A stretch of DNA of 64,000 nt from Omphalotus guepiniiformis (GCA_028554645.1 JAQOOI010000013.1:186001-250000); one strand, 5' to 3'. Counted from the stretch's first letter, positions 33,650-45,910 are shown. Notes: generated from the letters alone by a model not told the origin. Numbers and translations: made by a program.

Positions 33650-34819
33650 TCACTTTATATCCCAAGGAAGCTCATCAACGCATGACTGAATTTGCATCAG
33701 TGTGGCGAACCTATCATAATTTAACCCTTCACAATCTTCCTTTACGCACTTGGCTTGCCAACATTGCTCTGCCTGAGGCCAGCTCCTGACCCCCAAACCA
33801 AGACCTTTTTTTGTACCAATACCGCCAACGGCTCTGCCGACAATGCTGTCACCAAGAGGCCTCCGATCCAACTCTACAATCAAAGCTTCCTTCAACGTAC
33901 GCCAAGTCTCGTTGTCGAGAGCCGTTTCACCGCATTGTGTGCAAATATACTCGTCTGAGTTGCCGGCGGTGAATCGTGAAGAGAGGTTGATGAGTTCACG
34001 GAATCGTTCTCTTCTCGAGTGGCGCAGTTTGATGATGGATAAGAGATCTCTGGATGAAAGTCGTTCCAGTGTAAATTCGATAGACGCCCGATAATCATCT
34101 ACGGGATCTCCGTCGTCTCCTCCACCAATGGTATTCTCCTCGCAGCTAGCTCCGAATAAGTCGAGGTTCAGAGTATACCGCGAAGCCAACGCCTTTTCGG
34201 CCTCCCAATCAAAATGTGTCGCGATCACATACAGTCTCAATGGATCCGTAGTCAACAATTCCGGGCTCGTTATGCCTATACGAATATATGATATTGGTCC
34301 CGGTGCGTCCCAGTTCTCAGCCAGCAGTAGCACCCGCTCAATAACATCGTAGCTCGACATTCGCCGTCCTACTCCCGTCGTCGCCGCTCCTGTACTTGTG
34401 ATGCCGGCGGAGAGATCTCCCCACGCAGACATCGGCTTATTAGTAGGTCTTCCAGAAAGGAGCATGAGGAACAGAGTCAAAATTTCTGATGTCTCATGGA
34501 CTGGTATGCATTCCCCAATGATTTCGGCTCTGTCAGTTCCTTTTGTTGTGCTGCTGCATTCGCCTCCTTCAGGCCCCGATACAGCTCTCTGCGGCTGTGG
34601 CAGAGAAAACATGGTACGGAAGAGTCCTGTGGTAACACGTAGGGTATATGAATAAACGCGGTATAAAACGTCGTCTGAAGAACGCAACACGATGTCGGCC
34701 TCCGGAGATGAAAATAAGGGATGATACTGATAGCTTTCGATAGAGGCTGCGACTGCTGTATTGTGACCAGCAGCATGAACCAAAGAGGCCGTGTTTTGTT
34801 TTTGCTCGCTGGCTGCCAT
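33650..34819 (-). CDS. BTB/POZ-domain protein
   Basis: A single-exon protein of 389 residues from MAASEQKQNTASL. An in-frame ATG at 34942 would extend it, but the shorter form begins just before the domain. The BTB fold is clear: HPLFSSPEADIVLRSSDDVL, VYSYTLRVTTGLFRTMFSLP. Later segments (LLAENWDAPGPISYIR, LYVIATHFDWEAEKALASR) match the helical part seen in Basidiomycete BTB proteins. Near the C terminus two Cys pairs (CTQCGE and CWQAKCVKEDC) could bind metal. BTB proteins of this kind often act as Cullin-3 adaptors, but the partner is unknown. Related genes are highly expanded in Agaricomycetes. Confidence 0.8.
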   Translation of the reverse strand: MAASEQKQNTASLVHAAGHNTAVAASIESYQYHPLFSSPEADIVLRSSDDVLYRVYSYTLRVTTGLFRTMFSLPQPQRAVSGPEGGECSSTTKGTDRAEIIGECIPVHETSEILTLFLMLLSGRPTNKPMSAWGDLSAGITSTGAATTGVGRRMSSYDVIERVLLLAENWDAPGPISYIRIGITSPELLTTDPLRLYVIATHFDWEAEKALASRYTLNLDLFGASCEENTIGGGDDGDPVDDYRASIEFTLERLSSRDLLSIIKLRHSRRERFRELINLSSRFTAGNSDEYICTQCGETALDNETWRTLKEALIVELDRRPLGDSIVGRAVGGIGTKKGLGLGVRSWPQAEQCWQAKCVKEDCEGLNYDRFATLMQIQSCVDELPWDIK

Positions 34820-35375
34820 GTTGGTCACTTCAAAGAGTAGTTTTAAAGCGTGTAATGTGCATGTTTCGGTTTTATGTCTCCACGTGAAGTACATCGTGGC
34901 TTTCGGTTCAGTGGTACTTCCAAGAGTAACGGCAAGCGTCACCCCACACTGATTAAAGTCCGACTATCTGTCTCGTGGGGTGAGACAGGCGGTTATAATG
35001 AAAATTGGGCTGGGTAACGGTGATTTATTCAAACAATCAACAGGGCTCAGACAGTCATACAATGTTACCGAATGATTCGGAGCGTTATGCAAAAGGGTGC
35101 ATACATTGCACCCCGGCACATCGCCGCCGCAGACTGCGTCTCAAGGACCGCCTCTTAAGCAGAGGTAAGGTGCATGATGTTTCCCGATGGACGCTTTGCT
35201 GCTCAAGCAAGAACGGGAAAGTAAGACTAGCACTCGTCTGACCTGGCATTCCGAATCCTTGGTATCAAAGAACGAGAGCGAGATGATATAGCACTACAAA
35301 GATATTCAGGCCCAGAACACAAGAAATAATAGACACCTAAAGAAGCAGATAACTCACAACATTCCTATCAGTCAA
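34820..35375. other. intergenic stretch
   Basis: This lies between the BTB gene and TAH18, both on the minus strand. No gene, repeat or RNA is recognised. Confidence 0.5.
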
Positions 35376-37627
35376 TTAACTCCAGCATTCTTCGATCAGA
35401 CGTCCATTCCTTTCTAAATTCTGAATGTACTCTGATGCAGAACTCTCTGATTGTGCGCCGTATTTTTGAACAGCAGACTTCAGTGCATCTTTCACACCAG
35501 CAGGCATCTTATTAGAAGAGCTTGCAAAGTATTTGAATTCAATTCAGTGAGATGGACAGAGGGACTCACCCCGATATGAAGACCCAGGCGCCATGTTCCT
35601 GAAGAAGATTCCATATCCGCTCTGCATCTTCTTTCATGAGATCTTGCACATATGTTCTCTTCACTCCTTCAGGCCCATCTCGGGAACATGCTACGCGGTA
35701 TGTCAAGGCTTTATCGGCGGCATAGGCTTGCCATTCAGATTTATAATGTTGATCCTTGTCCGCTGAGCGGCACCCAAAGTACAGTGTGTTCGCTGGAAGT
35801 GATACTTAAACTCGACCTCGACCCGCATGAAGCATGAATACTGCAAACCTTACCTCTAGAGCCATTGTGTATACGTTCTTGTATGACAGATCGCATCGGA
35901 GCTATTCCTGTCCCAGGGCCGACGCAAATTATGGGTATCTTGTCATCTGTAGGTAGCTTGATGAAGCCCTTTTGAATGCCGATCTGTATATGGTCGCCTA
36001 GTTCTGACGGTTGAACGGTGGATGGAACATAAAAGCTGTTCGTACATACCGGACTGTAATCCGGAAAGGTACATTGAACAAACACCTCTTCGGGGTATCT
36101 TCAGTTTTGTTCTGTACTTGACGATGGCGACGCAGAGATGTATCTCTCGGGGATGTACCTGGAAACACTCGATAAAAGCGTACCAGGAGTTCAGGGAATG
36201 TAGCTCACCTTGACTGAACTTGCTATAGAGAACAATCGTGGTCTCAGAGGGGGAAAAACATCGAATATATATTCCTTGGGTATTCGCACATGCCGAAACT
36301 CAGACAGAACTTCCCGTATGGTACGCCGCACACGGAAGCAGTAATCATAGAGTTCATCCTAAGGTGGACGTAGATCAGCGAGGCTGATGAAGAGGCGATG
36401 AGAAGGTTAATCACCGCAGTGGCTGGTGACAAGAACTCGTCCAGTCTTTCTGTTTCTAGCTCATCAGTGGTGAAGTATCGAAGCCATCGGAAGAATGTCC
36501 TCCGCGGAACGGCGTTGAAGTCTAAGTAGCGGCTGAAGATCTCTCGGAGGCAAGAATAATGAGGTAGATGATCAGGAAGAGACTGGTCTGAACACAATTA
36601 GAAATGCGTAGAACGAAGAATGGCTGAACTTTACCTAAATGCGTGTGCTTGATTTCAAGGGGCTCGTCACCAAAGTTGCCCCATCCCATTTCAGTTAAGA
36701 AAGTGTCTACCGCGTCCGGATGCGTTATTGGATGTATCACGGCGACATCACCAGGAGAGTACCTATTGATACAATCAGAGCCTTTTCAAGAAGGTGATTC
36801 GAATACGACATACTCGATATCGTCTTCGAAGGAAAACTCAAAATGGCGAACGTCTTGGTACCAATCATCAGCCGTGTGTCTGGAGTTACGGGTGACCGTA
36901 GCAAGGTGGTAGTCTTCAGCCTCTTCAAAAGGATCCTTGCGCACGATCTCTTCTGGCGACCGGTCAATTAAGGCGACTCGTGCAGGGGGTACCTGATCCG
37001 CAGGTATTGCCTCTATGCCGACTGGTAGAGGTAACAACCATAGTAATGCTTTGGTGAGTACATCCATCCATGGCTCAAGTGCACCATCTATCCTGACTCC
37101 AAGTTGAGAAACATTCGGCAGTGTGTATGCAATACACTCACCCCAGAAGATGTTGTTCGTCGCCTTCCGCAGTATCACATATCTTTGTGGCGCCAAGACT
37201 CTCCAATCTCCGTGCTAACCTTTTAGCAGGCCAGCAAAATCTTTCATAAGACGTATCTCCCAAGCCAAAAACAGTGAACAGCAAATCCTCGAATAAATCC
37301 TCAGGAAGATCCGATCGTAGAAGCATGTTCCACAATAGCGACATTGATCTAGGCTCTACTCCAGAACCTGTTGTAGAGACAACGAAAATCACCAACGTCT
37401 CCGAAATTAACTCTGTCTGTCCATATCTTCAGCAGACCTTCAAGCCGGAAGAGTCAAAGGAAACGCACAGGAGAATAAGCATCCGTACTCAACACCCGTG
37501 CTTTGATATGTATGCGTCTACATTCTCTAGCGACGCGATCAGCGACTTCCTGAGCATTTCCTGTCTCTGTAGCGTATAGAATCAAGATATCACGAGAATC
37601 CAAATCTAGTTCGTTGGTGGAAGACAT
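35376..37627 (-). CDS. TAH18: NADPH-dependent diflavin reductase Tah18 (NDOR1)
   Basis: The product passes electrons from NADPH through FAD and FMN to the Fe-S protein Dre2, starting cytosolic iron-sulfur cluster assembly. The N-terminal flavodoxin domain starts DSRDILILYATETGNAQEVA and continues VIFVVSTTGSGVEPRSM and LLFTVFGLGDTSYERFCWPA. The linker and FAD domain include FSFEDDIEYSPGDVAVIHP and PRLFSIASS. The NADPH domain has CVGPGTGIAPMRSVIQER, YFGCRSADKDQHY and ends NGRLIEECWS, the typical Trp-containing tail. All introns I checked are in frame. It differs from cytochrome P450 reductase by lacking an N-terminal membrane anchor. Confidence 0.93.
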
Positions 37628-38524
37628 TTGTTATCAGATAAGATGTTTTGGCTGGTTCGACGACTTGAATCTCCGACTACTTATCTCCGCTCGAATTAAA
37701 TGCAAAATCCGGCGATCCGCACTTGAAGCTTTTTGATAAGAATCTCAAGTAAATTATCCTCTTTAGCTGCGCATGCATACTAGCTAGTTTCTCGGCGCAT
37801 ACTGCCCTACACTGCCGCGGGGAAAAAAGAGTACCTATATAGGAGGTCACGTCCTGAGTCTTCCCAAAGTTGCGGAGAAGAATCACCGGGATCGGTGTAA
37901 AAGCTTGTAAAAGCCACACTCACAGTGATTGCAGATCTTTATATGGAAGGCAGAAGTTGGCCGCAGAAAATGCATTCTGAACTCGTTATATGACTGATCA
38001 CGGCAAGCTAACAATTGCGGGCAAATTGACCTTCGACATCGTGTTAAATTGTGTTCTTAGGTACAGCTGAAATACATCGATGAATGGGTTCAAGTGGCCT
38101 AATACAAGGACTATCTCACCCCGAAAGCAATATACACATACCTGTGATTTTGCGGCAATATTTCAATTGACGTAAGTATATAGACACCAGTGACCACAGC
38201 CTGAACATATGGGCCCAGGTGTCGACTCGGAACCTCTTACAAGGACTTTGAAGACCGTCGCAGCATTCGCACGAAGGACACGTCGTCCCGTCATGTAGCA
38301 TGGTCTACAGGGTCTAAACCAGTAACCTCCCCAATTTCATTCCCATCACCACGAGATCCTGCACCACAAATGCTCCTCATTGGGTTTCTTGCACTGGTAC
38401 GCATCTGACACTGACGTCGCGTGAATTGTCACCTGTACAATTTTGGAAATTGAGAACTACAATATAAGCGCGATGATATGTTGAATTCTGCGCACCCTCT
38501 ATTTTTACTTGAGTCTTGAACAAG
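37628..38524. other. divergent intergenic region of about 0.9 kb
   Basis: It separates TAH18 (minus) from a secreted-protein gene (plus) and should hold both promoters. The frames present are short and unsupported. Confidence 0.5.
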
Positions 38525-39093
38525 ATGTTGTCAAAGCCAGCCGTATATTCCTTCGTGCTTGTCTGTGTCTGCGTAGCGATTGCAGCTGCTCAGAATTCCA
38601 GTTCCGTGACGCATGTCGAGCCAAGCGGAGTACCATCGTATGTTGGCCAAATCGTCATTAGCATGCTCGGATTAACCGTACATTTTGCAGAATTTCCAGT
38701 CTACCAAGCGGAGTTTTGCCGTCTTTCTCGTTGTCAGAAACTTTTACTGCGCCAACGAGTTCTTCAGCTACGGCCTCGAATTCGTCCTCGGCTACGACAA
38801 CGGGGTCGGTGACTGGGTCGGAGTCGGTGACTTCGTCTGTTAATTCGAGCACTACGACCATTTCACCGAGCACGAGTACAAGCGTTAGCACCTCAGCTGT
38901 GACATCGCTACCATTTTCCACGCTACCATTATCCAGTCCCAGCGGCACAGCTTCTTCTGGTACTTCAAGAAGCCCAACTGCAAGTGTCTCACCAACTACC
39001 AGTACGAGCTCAGCACGTCGGACACGGCTGGACAAAGCGGTGGTATTGGCTGGGATGATTGGAGTAGGGATTCTGTACGGATCGTATCTCTGA
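38525..39093 (+). CDS. small secreted Ser/Thr-rich protein with C-terminal hydrophobic tail
   Basis: Two exons (38525-38637 and 38691-39093) give 171 residues. The start MLSKPAVYSFVLVCVCVAIA is a signal peptide. The mature part is almost wholly Ser and Thr with Ala, Val and Gly, a likely O-glycosylated stalk. The end (DKAVVLAGMIGVGILYGSYL) is hydrophobic and reaches the C terminus, which would fit a GPI-anchor signal. A cell-wall or surface mannoprotein is the natural guess. No catalytic domain is present. Confidence 0.75.
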
Positions 39094-39454
39094 AAACGAT
39101 TGCATCTGGAGCCAGTGGAATTGAACGGGCAGGATAACCAAGCGGACATTTATGGTTCTTCGGATTTAGCAAACGTATTCTTGTGCTGTATGTATTTTGA
39201 ATGCGTTTGAATGCGTAAAAATTCCAGAAGGTTTCATTCAAAATGTTGGCACTGTCACATGTACACATCTGAACTGTTGTTTTGGTTTATTGCTGGTTTG
39301 TTGAGCTCAGCCTCCTTTGGCCTGAAAGATAAACACGACTATCCGATCATCCTTGGCTTCAACGCTCATAACGTTCACGATTCGACTATTACAGTCCTGG
39401 GCCTTCTTGACTTGTATCTTGGCAAAGATTTTGGATTTAAAACTAGCATCTCAA
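39094..39454. other. intergenic stretch
   Basis: It lies between two plus-strand genes; no further feature is recognised. Confidence 0.45.
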
Positions 39455-40579
39455 ATGAACTCGAAACCAGAATTACCAAGCGAGCTTCTTTACGTCATTC
39501 TAGCAACGACCTTTGCCCATTGCACACATTCAGTCTGCTTTTCGCAGGAAGACATCGAGTGGGAGCTAAATGCGCTGGGAACTCTTTCTTCAGTATGCCG
39601 ATCCTTCCAAGCAATCTGCATCGACATTTGTGCAAAGGCCTTTGGTGCTCCCGCAGAAGGGCAAAGGTGTTATCTACAGACACTTGATCATTGCCTCTGC
39701 TAAATCATGCCTAGTATTGCTTCTATCGTCCATCCAAAGCTAGCGTTTCTACGAAAGTCTGCCAGGACAGAGGGTCCTCTTCAACCTATCAGCTTGGATG
39801 AAGCAGTAATCAATACGCCTTTCCTTCAAGCCTACCTTCTTCTGCTAGGGTTGCTTCAACTTCGCAAATACGCCAAAAGTCCTTTGCCTGTCTTTATTTT
39901 CAAGAAAGTACTTTCTCCAATTCAAAGTAGTGCTACAGTTCTAGAGGCGCTGTGCAAGCGTGCTCAGCCTGGAGAATTGTACATGAACTTGTACACCGCG
40001 TATCATCAGCAAATGATGCTTGTCGGTAAAGCTGTGCCTCACGCTGCTGCTTCTTTCGAGGAGTTGTTGTTTATGATCTGGCTCAGCTGTGCCAACCGTG
40101 TGCGCTCTCGGGGAGCTTGACCTGAGATTAGCTTCACTTGAGGCGTGCCGCCAGGATGGAGTTATAAATGAATGTGAACATCTACAAGAAGTGGTCAGTT
40201 GTATTCATACATGTTATTGAAAATTTGCACCTAGTAATCTCATGTCCAATTCAGATTGAATTAGGGGAACTGCTGTTGAAGATTGAACATCATGCATATC
40301 ACTACTCTCTTCTGGCTGACGAGGCTGCCAAATTTACAGGCCCAGAAGTCATGTTCTACGAAGTGCGTATATACAGTTATCTGTCTTGCCTTGAAGATGT
40401 ATTCATAGCTCTTGTAGCTACCCGGGATGTTAGTGCTGCTGAGACGGGCGTATGCTTTGAATCTTGAAAACGAGAGGGACTTGATTAAAACTTGGGCTAA
40501 TGGAGTTAGGGAAAGATGTAAAGGGTGTCCTTCTCTGAGAGAAGATGCTAGCGTTCCCGCTACTCCTCAAGAGAACTGA
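39455..40579 (+). CDS. F-box-like protein, Agaricomycete type
   Basis: Five exons (39455-39666, 39715-40025, 40087-40193, 40255-40362, 40418-40579) give 299 residues, all in consistent phase. The start (MNSKPELPSELLYVILATTF) has the LPxELLxxIL pattern of F-box-like domains, followed by ALGTLSSVCRSFQAICIDI. The rest is helical and leucine-rich (FLQAYLLLLGLLQLRKYA) and ends LRRAYALNLENERDLIKTW plus a short tail. Such genes are numerous in mushroom genomes and are thought to be SCF adaptors with unknown targets. There are no WD or LRR repeats. Confidence 0.65.
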
Positions 40580-41018
40580 CGATCCCTACTCATGCTTTTT
40601 ACTTCCTCGTGTTCCCGTTCTTCAGGCATTTGTAGATTTCTTGGCAATCTTTAGGTCTCAGGCTACGCAGTTTGTTGCTTACCGCCGAATAAGATGTGAA
40701 AATGTGTCCGTCCCGTTCTTTCGTTGGCCCGTTTGGTCAGAATTGCTTATGTTTTGGGAACGAAATCCCTGCAGTCTTCGACAGGTCTTGGGATACTGGA
40801 AAACATTCTCGCCTTCATGGCCTCCGGCGGCCCGCTAATCGTGTTTTGCTACCCCGCATGACCCCACACTCACCTATTTCGCTTATTCTGAACTAAATTA
40901 CTACCCGTTTATTCTGGTCATGGGACAGCATCTACGCATCTCGGTCTCTTGTCGGTGGTATAAGAGAGAATCCCTATCGTTTCTGTTCTCCTTGCAATCC
41001 CCTTGACCAGTTTCAAGA
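40580..41018. other. intergenic, transporter promoter region
   Basis: This precedes the sugar transporter on the same strand. Short frames here are not supported. Confidence 0.45.
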
Positions 41019-43562
41019 TGTGGATTATACCTTTACGAGGCAAGAGTATGATATGGGCTATCACAGGTGAATTTAGTGACTTCTATGGTGGTGTCATTAG
41101 CTCATGTACCTTTACTGCGACTACTATCACAGCCTGCTGCTGCCAAGGATTTCTACTTCTAGGTTACGACCAAGGAGTTATGTCTGGCATTGTATGTCGT
41201 TCATTCGTGCTACCAGCTCAGAAGCTGACTCAGTGACGGATTTGTTGGATGTTTTACGCAGATTGGCGCTAACAACCAGTTTGGAACTGATTTTGGGAAT
41301 CCGAATGCGACGGAACAAGGGCTCATCGTATGTTTGCTCTCTGAAATATGATCCTCGTCAGCCCAAACCAATTATTATGATGTATGGTCTATAGGTGGCT
41401 ATCTATGTACGTTGCTTCTTGGAGTAATGTTTTCTGTATACTCACACTCTATGCTCAACAGGATATCGGCTGTGCTGTCGGAAGTCTATTCGTGTTTTTC
41501 TGGGGTGAATCAATCGGAAGGAAGAAAATGATCATGTCGGGCGCTACGACGATGCTGATAGGAACGGTTAGTATACTCGAATGTCTTCACTGTTTTGGTA
41601 TATAAGCCTTGACTCCTTGGGTTTACAGGCTATACTGGCCAGCTCTACCACCCGAGCCCAGCTTTATGTTGGTCGAATCGTGACAGGGATTGTGAGTTCG
41701 CAGTTTTCACTCCTGCGCATACGAGCTCATCGGGGACCCATCTAGGGCAACGGTTTCAACTCATCCTCCATTCCTGTATATCAGTCGGAGACTTGCGGAG
41801 GTCAGATTCGTGGCGCGTTGGTTTGCCTGAATTCGACAGTCACCATAATTGGCCTTGTCATTGCATACTGGCTGGCCACGTTTTTCAATATTATCGCTTC
41901 TCATGAATATCTCTGTGAACCGCGTTAGGCATACTGGCTGGATTACGGTATGAGCTTCGTGGATGGTTCGAACTCCTTTCCATCTTGCCGTTCGAATGTT
42001 ATTCATTTGATTGCCTCTCTCAGGTCCAGCTCAATGGCGTCTACCTATTGGCTTTCAAGCTCTGTTTGCATTGTGTCTCTTGCTGCAAGGAGCAGTACTT
42101 CCTGACTCTCCGCGATGGCTACTTGCCCACGGTCGTACAGAAGAGGCATCGAGGGTTATCGCGATATTAGAAGACCGTGACTCCATCAACCACCCAGATG
42201 TGATTCGTGTAAAGAAGGAAATCGAAGTTTCTTTGAGGGAGGAAAGTGCTGGAGGTTAGTGCCATCCAGCGTTTTAACCATATCTGGGTCGGGAAATTGG
42301 CTGATGTCTTTTGAAAGGTCCCTTCCGTTACAAGGAACTTTTGCAAGGCGGGCCTATTGGAAATTTCCGTCGGATGTGTTTGTGTGTCGGGGTGAATGTG
42401 ATGCAGCAGTTCACTGGGTTCGTCGTTAGTATCAATTTGCACTCAATTTAAGTCGCTGATGTTTCCTTGACTAGTGCTAACATGATCAAGTGAGTCTCCC
42501 TGTCTCTTTCCCTCACCTATAGGAGCGTGATTCTTAGCCAACTCCAACAGCTACTTGGCTCCTGTCGTGTACCAAAATACTATGGGCCTTTCTCGAGACT
42601 TGTCACTTATTCTTGGAGGATGCACTGCAATTACTTACATGGTAGCATCGTTTATTCCTCTTTGGGTACGTTTTCACCTTTCTCCGCCCTTTGGAAACAA
42701 CGTAAAGTGATATATCTACCTTCGCAGACAGTAGACCGCTATGGAAGACGTTTGCTCTTGATGACGTCCGCCACTGGTCTATCAATATGCTTCATAATCG
42801 CCTCCATCCTCTTGTCAACGGGCACCAGATCTGCTGCATTTGGCGCCACGGCTATGGTGTTCCTTTTCCAGATTTTCCTTGGGATTGGGTTCTTACCTAT
42901 AGTCAGTGTTTCGTTTATTTTGTTGCCTTTTCAAAATGTTCATGACCGATCATTACTGTTATTCAGCCATGGCTTTACCCTGCTGAAGTGAGTGCAGCTA
43001 CTGACTCGTACATGAGTTTCATATAACGCGCGTCTTGGTTGTAGATTAGCACAACTCGTATCAGAGCTCGAGGATCTGCGATATCCAGCTTTTTCAACTG
43101 GATGTGAGTTTTTTTCCACCTCTTGACTGCTTAGTCGCGCGGTTAAAACCTGTTTCAATTCTAGGTGTGTCTTTGCGGTCGTAATGATGACTCCTCCCGC
43201 TATTGCGAATATCAGCTGGCGCGTCTTCATTATCTTCGCTATTTTCAATGCGTGCTGGGTGCCTATAATCTACGCCGTGTGTCCTCTTCTCTCTCTCATC
43301 AACTTTTTCTCATTTTCCCGCTGACATGCTATGACAGTTCTTCCCAGAGACGCGGGGTTTGGAGCTCGAAGAAATAGATCATATTTTCGAGAAAGGTGGT
43401 ATCACTGGAGGTGTATGGTCAAGCAAAGGCGGCCGTACTACAGAGCACATGCATCATTTCACTGCTGAGGGCGGGACGGTAAATCAGGAGATTCCGCCGC
43501 GACCACACTCGGTTGCAGAATCAGACATCAAAGCTGAGGAAGAGAAGTTAGAGCATGTTTAG
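41019..43562 (+). CDS. MFS sugar transporter (hexose/proton symporter type)
   Basis: A heavily spliced gene encodes a 12-helix sugar porter of the plasma membrane. Family signatures are present: GFLLLGYDQGVMSGI in helix 1, the GRKK loop (FFWGESIGRKKMIM), PVYQSETCGGQIRGAL, PDSPRWLLAHGR, QQFTGANMINYLAPVVYQNT, DRYGRRLLLM, PWLYPAEISTTRIRARG and FFPETRGLELEEID. One exon is only 12 nt (VAIY) and is needed to complete a helix. The C-terminal tail is hydrophilic and cytosolic. Intron 41857-41928 has an odd repeat at its borders (see findings). Substrate cannot be told; hexoses or other monosaccharides are most likely. Confidence 0.92.
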
Positions 43563-43926
43563 AATTAGAAGCAATCATGTAGCTTTAGACAAGAAGTTAT
43601 GTATGGCATTGGGTTCGTTCTTCTGCTGAGTGTCTCCACGCTCTCGAAGGCGCGAGATGGTCAAGGATACCCGAGAATCGTCAGGGAACCCCGGACTTCT
43701 GGGTCTCTGTTACAGAAAAACCTGCGTCTTCACTTCAAGCTGTCCCGGGCCGAACAAGTGCAAGTCCTGATCGTCGCCAGCGGTCAAAGTCATATGGGGG
43801 ATAAGTCGTTCACCCATGTGATGGACCACAAATAGGCTTGCCAAGTGAGCGTGACTGCATTCGCTCAAGAATTCGATATGATGGCGTTCATGAACAAACG
43901 TTCCATTCAATTCCAGCGGTCAAGGC
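43563..43926. other. convergent intergenic stretch
   Basis: The sugar transporter and MED21 end toward each other here, so it should contain two 3' flanks. No other feature is seen. Confidence 0.5.
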
Positions 43927-44600
43927 TCATGAGCTGGGAACTGTACTCAGATCGCAGTCCACTTCGGTGAGCATAAGCCGCAGAAGCTCCTTAACTTGCG
44001 CATGTAATTTCTCTGTTATGGCAGATTGAGAGCATTATCGAGGAAAGCGAAGGAGAGCACCGACTGGTACGATTGACGGCCTGAATATACTCGGAGTTGG
44101 CTATCTGCATTTCTTCCTCCAGTGCCTGAAGGCGTTTTGCCTGTTGGTCCAGATGAAGCACCATCGAGAATTATGGCTAAAAAGTAGACCACATACCTGC
44201 TCTTCTTCTGGCTCTGGCTCCGGTAATGAATTAATGAGATATTCCACTTGCTTTGCTTTTACAATTAGATCCGTCACCAGTTCTTTCTTGTTAGCTGCAT
44301 TGACGAGAACAGGTCAGGATTGACCGCACAATAACTTTGAAGCGAACAACCGTACATACCATCAAACACTTCCGGTGTATCGTATTTCTCTGGATTCCTC
44401 TGTTTTGTGACGGGTATTTCAGGAGTGACTTGCAGGAAGTTTGCGCGCGACGTGAGGTACGCGATACTGTTGGACATGATCATAAGGAGCTGCGAGAAAT
44501 GTGCACTTGTGATTTGAACTGAAAGCGAGCGAAAACATACCTGCTGTATCTCATCTTGTAACTGTGTAATACGGTCCATATGCGACAATTCCTGCAGCAT
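43927..44600 (-). CDS. MED21: Mediator complex subunit 21
   Basis: Five exons form a small helical protein starting MLQELSHMDRITQLQDEIQQ, the hallmark Med21/Srb7 N terminus, which contacts the transcription machinery. Next comes LLMIMSNSIAYLTSRANF, then NKKELVTDLIVKAKQVEYLI with the acidic spacer LPEPEPEEEQ. A long coiled coil follows (AKRLQALEEEMQIANSEYIQ) and the protein ends LRLMLTEVDCDLSTVPSS. Med21 pairs with Med7 to form the hinge of the Mediator middle module. Start and length are typical. Its promoter is shared with the gene on the other strand. Confidence 0.92.
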
Positions 44601-44763
44601 TTCGCTGCGAACGATCAACAAAGAGCAGTTGATGGTGATGGTCTAGAGTGAAAGCATTTGTTTGGCCTCAATAGATTCCGCGCGGTCACTCGAAGTTTCG
44701 TCAATGATTCTATTCATCTTCCCATCGTCTTCCACGTTGGCAGCGACCTGAGCTGAGCTATCT
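44601..44763. promoter_or_regulatory. compact bidirectional promoter
   Basis: MED21 (minus) and an unknown gene (plus) begin 163 bp apart, so one short stretch must carry both core promoters. I see no clear TATA box. Confidence 0.6.
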
Positions 44764-45910
44764 ATGTCAGATACGACACCTCCCAGTGTGCAGAGCACCG
44801 AACAATTCGCTCGTTTTGTCGTACGAAGGTATGTCGAGAATAGTAAAGTTAATGTAGGTTAATAACAGGAATATAGTTCAGACGTCCTTCAAGATGCCAG
44901 AATCAACGTATTAGAGGAGAGTTCGGACAAGGTTATTTGGTACAAGGTGAGCCTCTTGGCCCACTATGAGTCCTCAACTCATTCAAATGACTTGCTAGGA
45001 ACGTTTCCTCGGTGACAATGAAATCATAGAGCATCTTGTGGTGAGCCAGTGCGTCTGCTTAATCAAAGGACAGAATATTGATATCCTATAAAGCACAACC
45101 CAACAAGTACGGTGTGCTGGATAATTCATCGTCCAGCGTCGCATGGATGGTACATTCGCATACGGTCGCCCAGCTTCCCACCAGGCGTCTTCATACCATT
45201 GCTGCCAGTTCCTTCGAGCTCTCTCCATCATACAGAAGCTGCGCTTTCTTTCCGGTCGCGTACCAATTTACCGCCGGCGGTACAGGATTCGTACTTCACT
45301 GCCCAGGCTGGCGTGAGTACTTCTGTTCATTCTTACCCGCCTACTCCTCCTCCTGCGCCTGCGCTCGTCTTGCAACCACCTTCTCCTACGTCTTCTCAAA
45401 TGAAACTGGGGGATAGTGCCCCTCATAACACTGCGCGGTCTTCGATCAGCGAATTCATCCTTGCTCCGTACGCGGCTCCAATACCAAGCAGGTCCTTATT
45501 CGCTCGAATGATCAACGTCTTCAAGGACTATGAAAAGAGTAATTCTTATTCGTTCTCACTGTCAAGACTTGCAGTGCAATCACCGCCACCCTATTCTACA
45601 CCAACAACTCCTCCAGAAACTATCACACCAACCAGTCCCACCGCTCCTAGTTCGGTGAAATGCCTTCCTTTATTGACATTTACCGACCGTACACCGGCCT
45701 TGACGTTTCGATCATTAACAGGTTTGATGGAAATTGATCAGGCAGAGGAGCGCATTTTGGGTGTCGAAACAAGCTTTTGGGTTGCCGTAGCTTTGACATA
45801 TCTCGACTTTTTAGAGGATAGAGGGGTAAGCAGGTGCTTCTCATCAATCGCTTGATGTCGACTAACTTGTCTGAACTTTGAAGAGCTATTTAGCGAGTCT
45901 GGGAGATTAA
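44764..45910 (+). CDS. unknown protein with Pro/Ser/Thr-rich middle
   Basis: Five exons (44764-44820, 44869-44946, 44999-45040, 45094-45825, 45884-45910) join in frame to 311 residues. The N-terminal part (EYSSDVLQDARINVLEESSD) is helical. The next part (WIIHRPASHGWYIRIRSP) is aromatic and basic. A long Pro/Ser/Thr-rich stretch follows (SYPPTPPPAPALVL, PPPYSTPTTPPETITPTSP). The C-terminal region (RSLTGLMEIDQAEERILGVE, FWVAVALTYLDFLED) is again ordered. Several alternative splice choices exist for the first two introns; the chosen one keeps every exon open. I do not recognise a family. A regulatory or scaffold role is only a guess. Confidence 0.6.
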
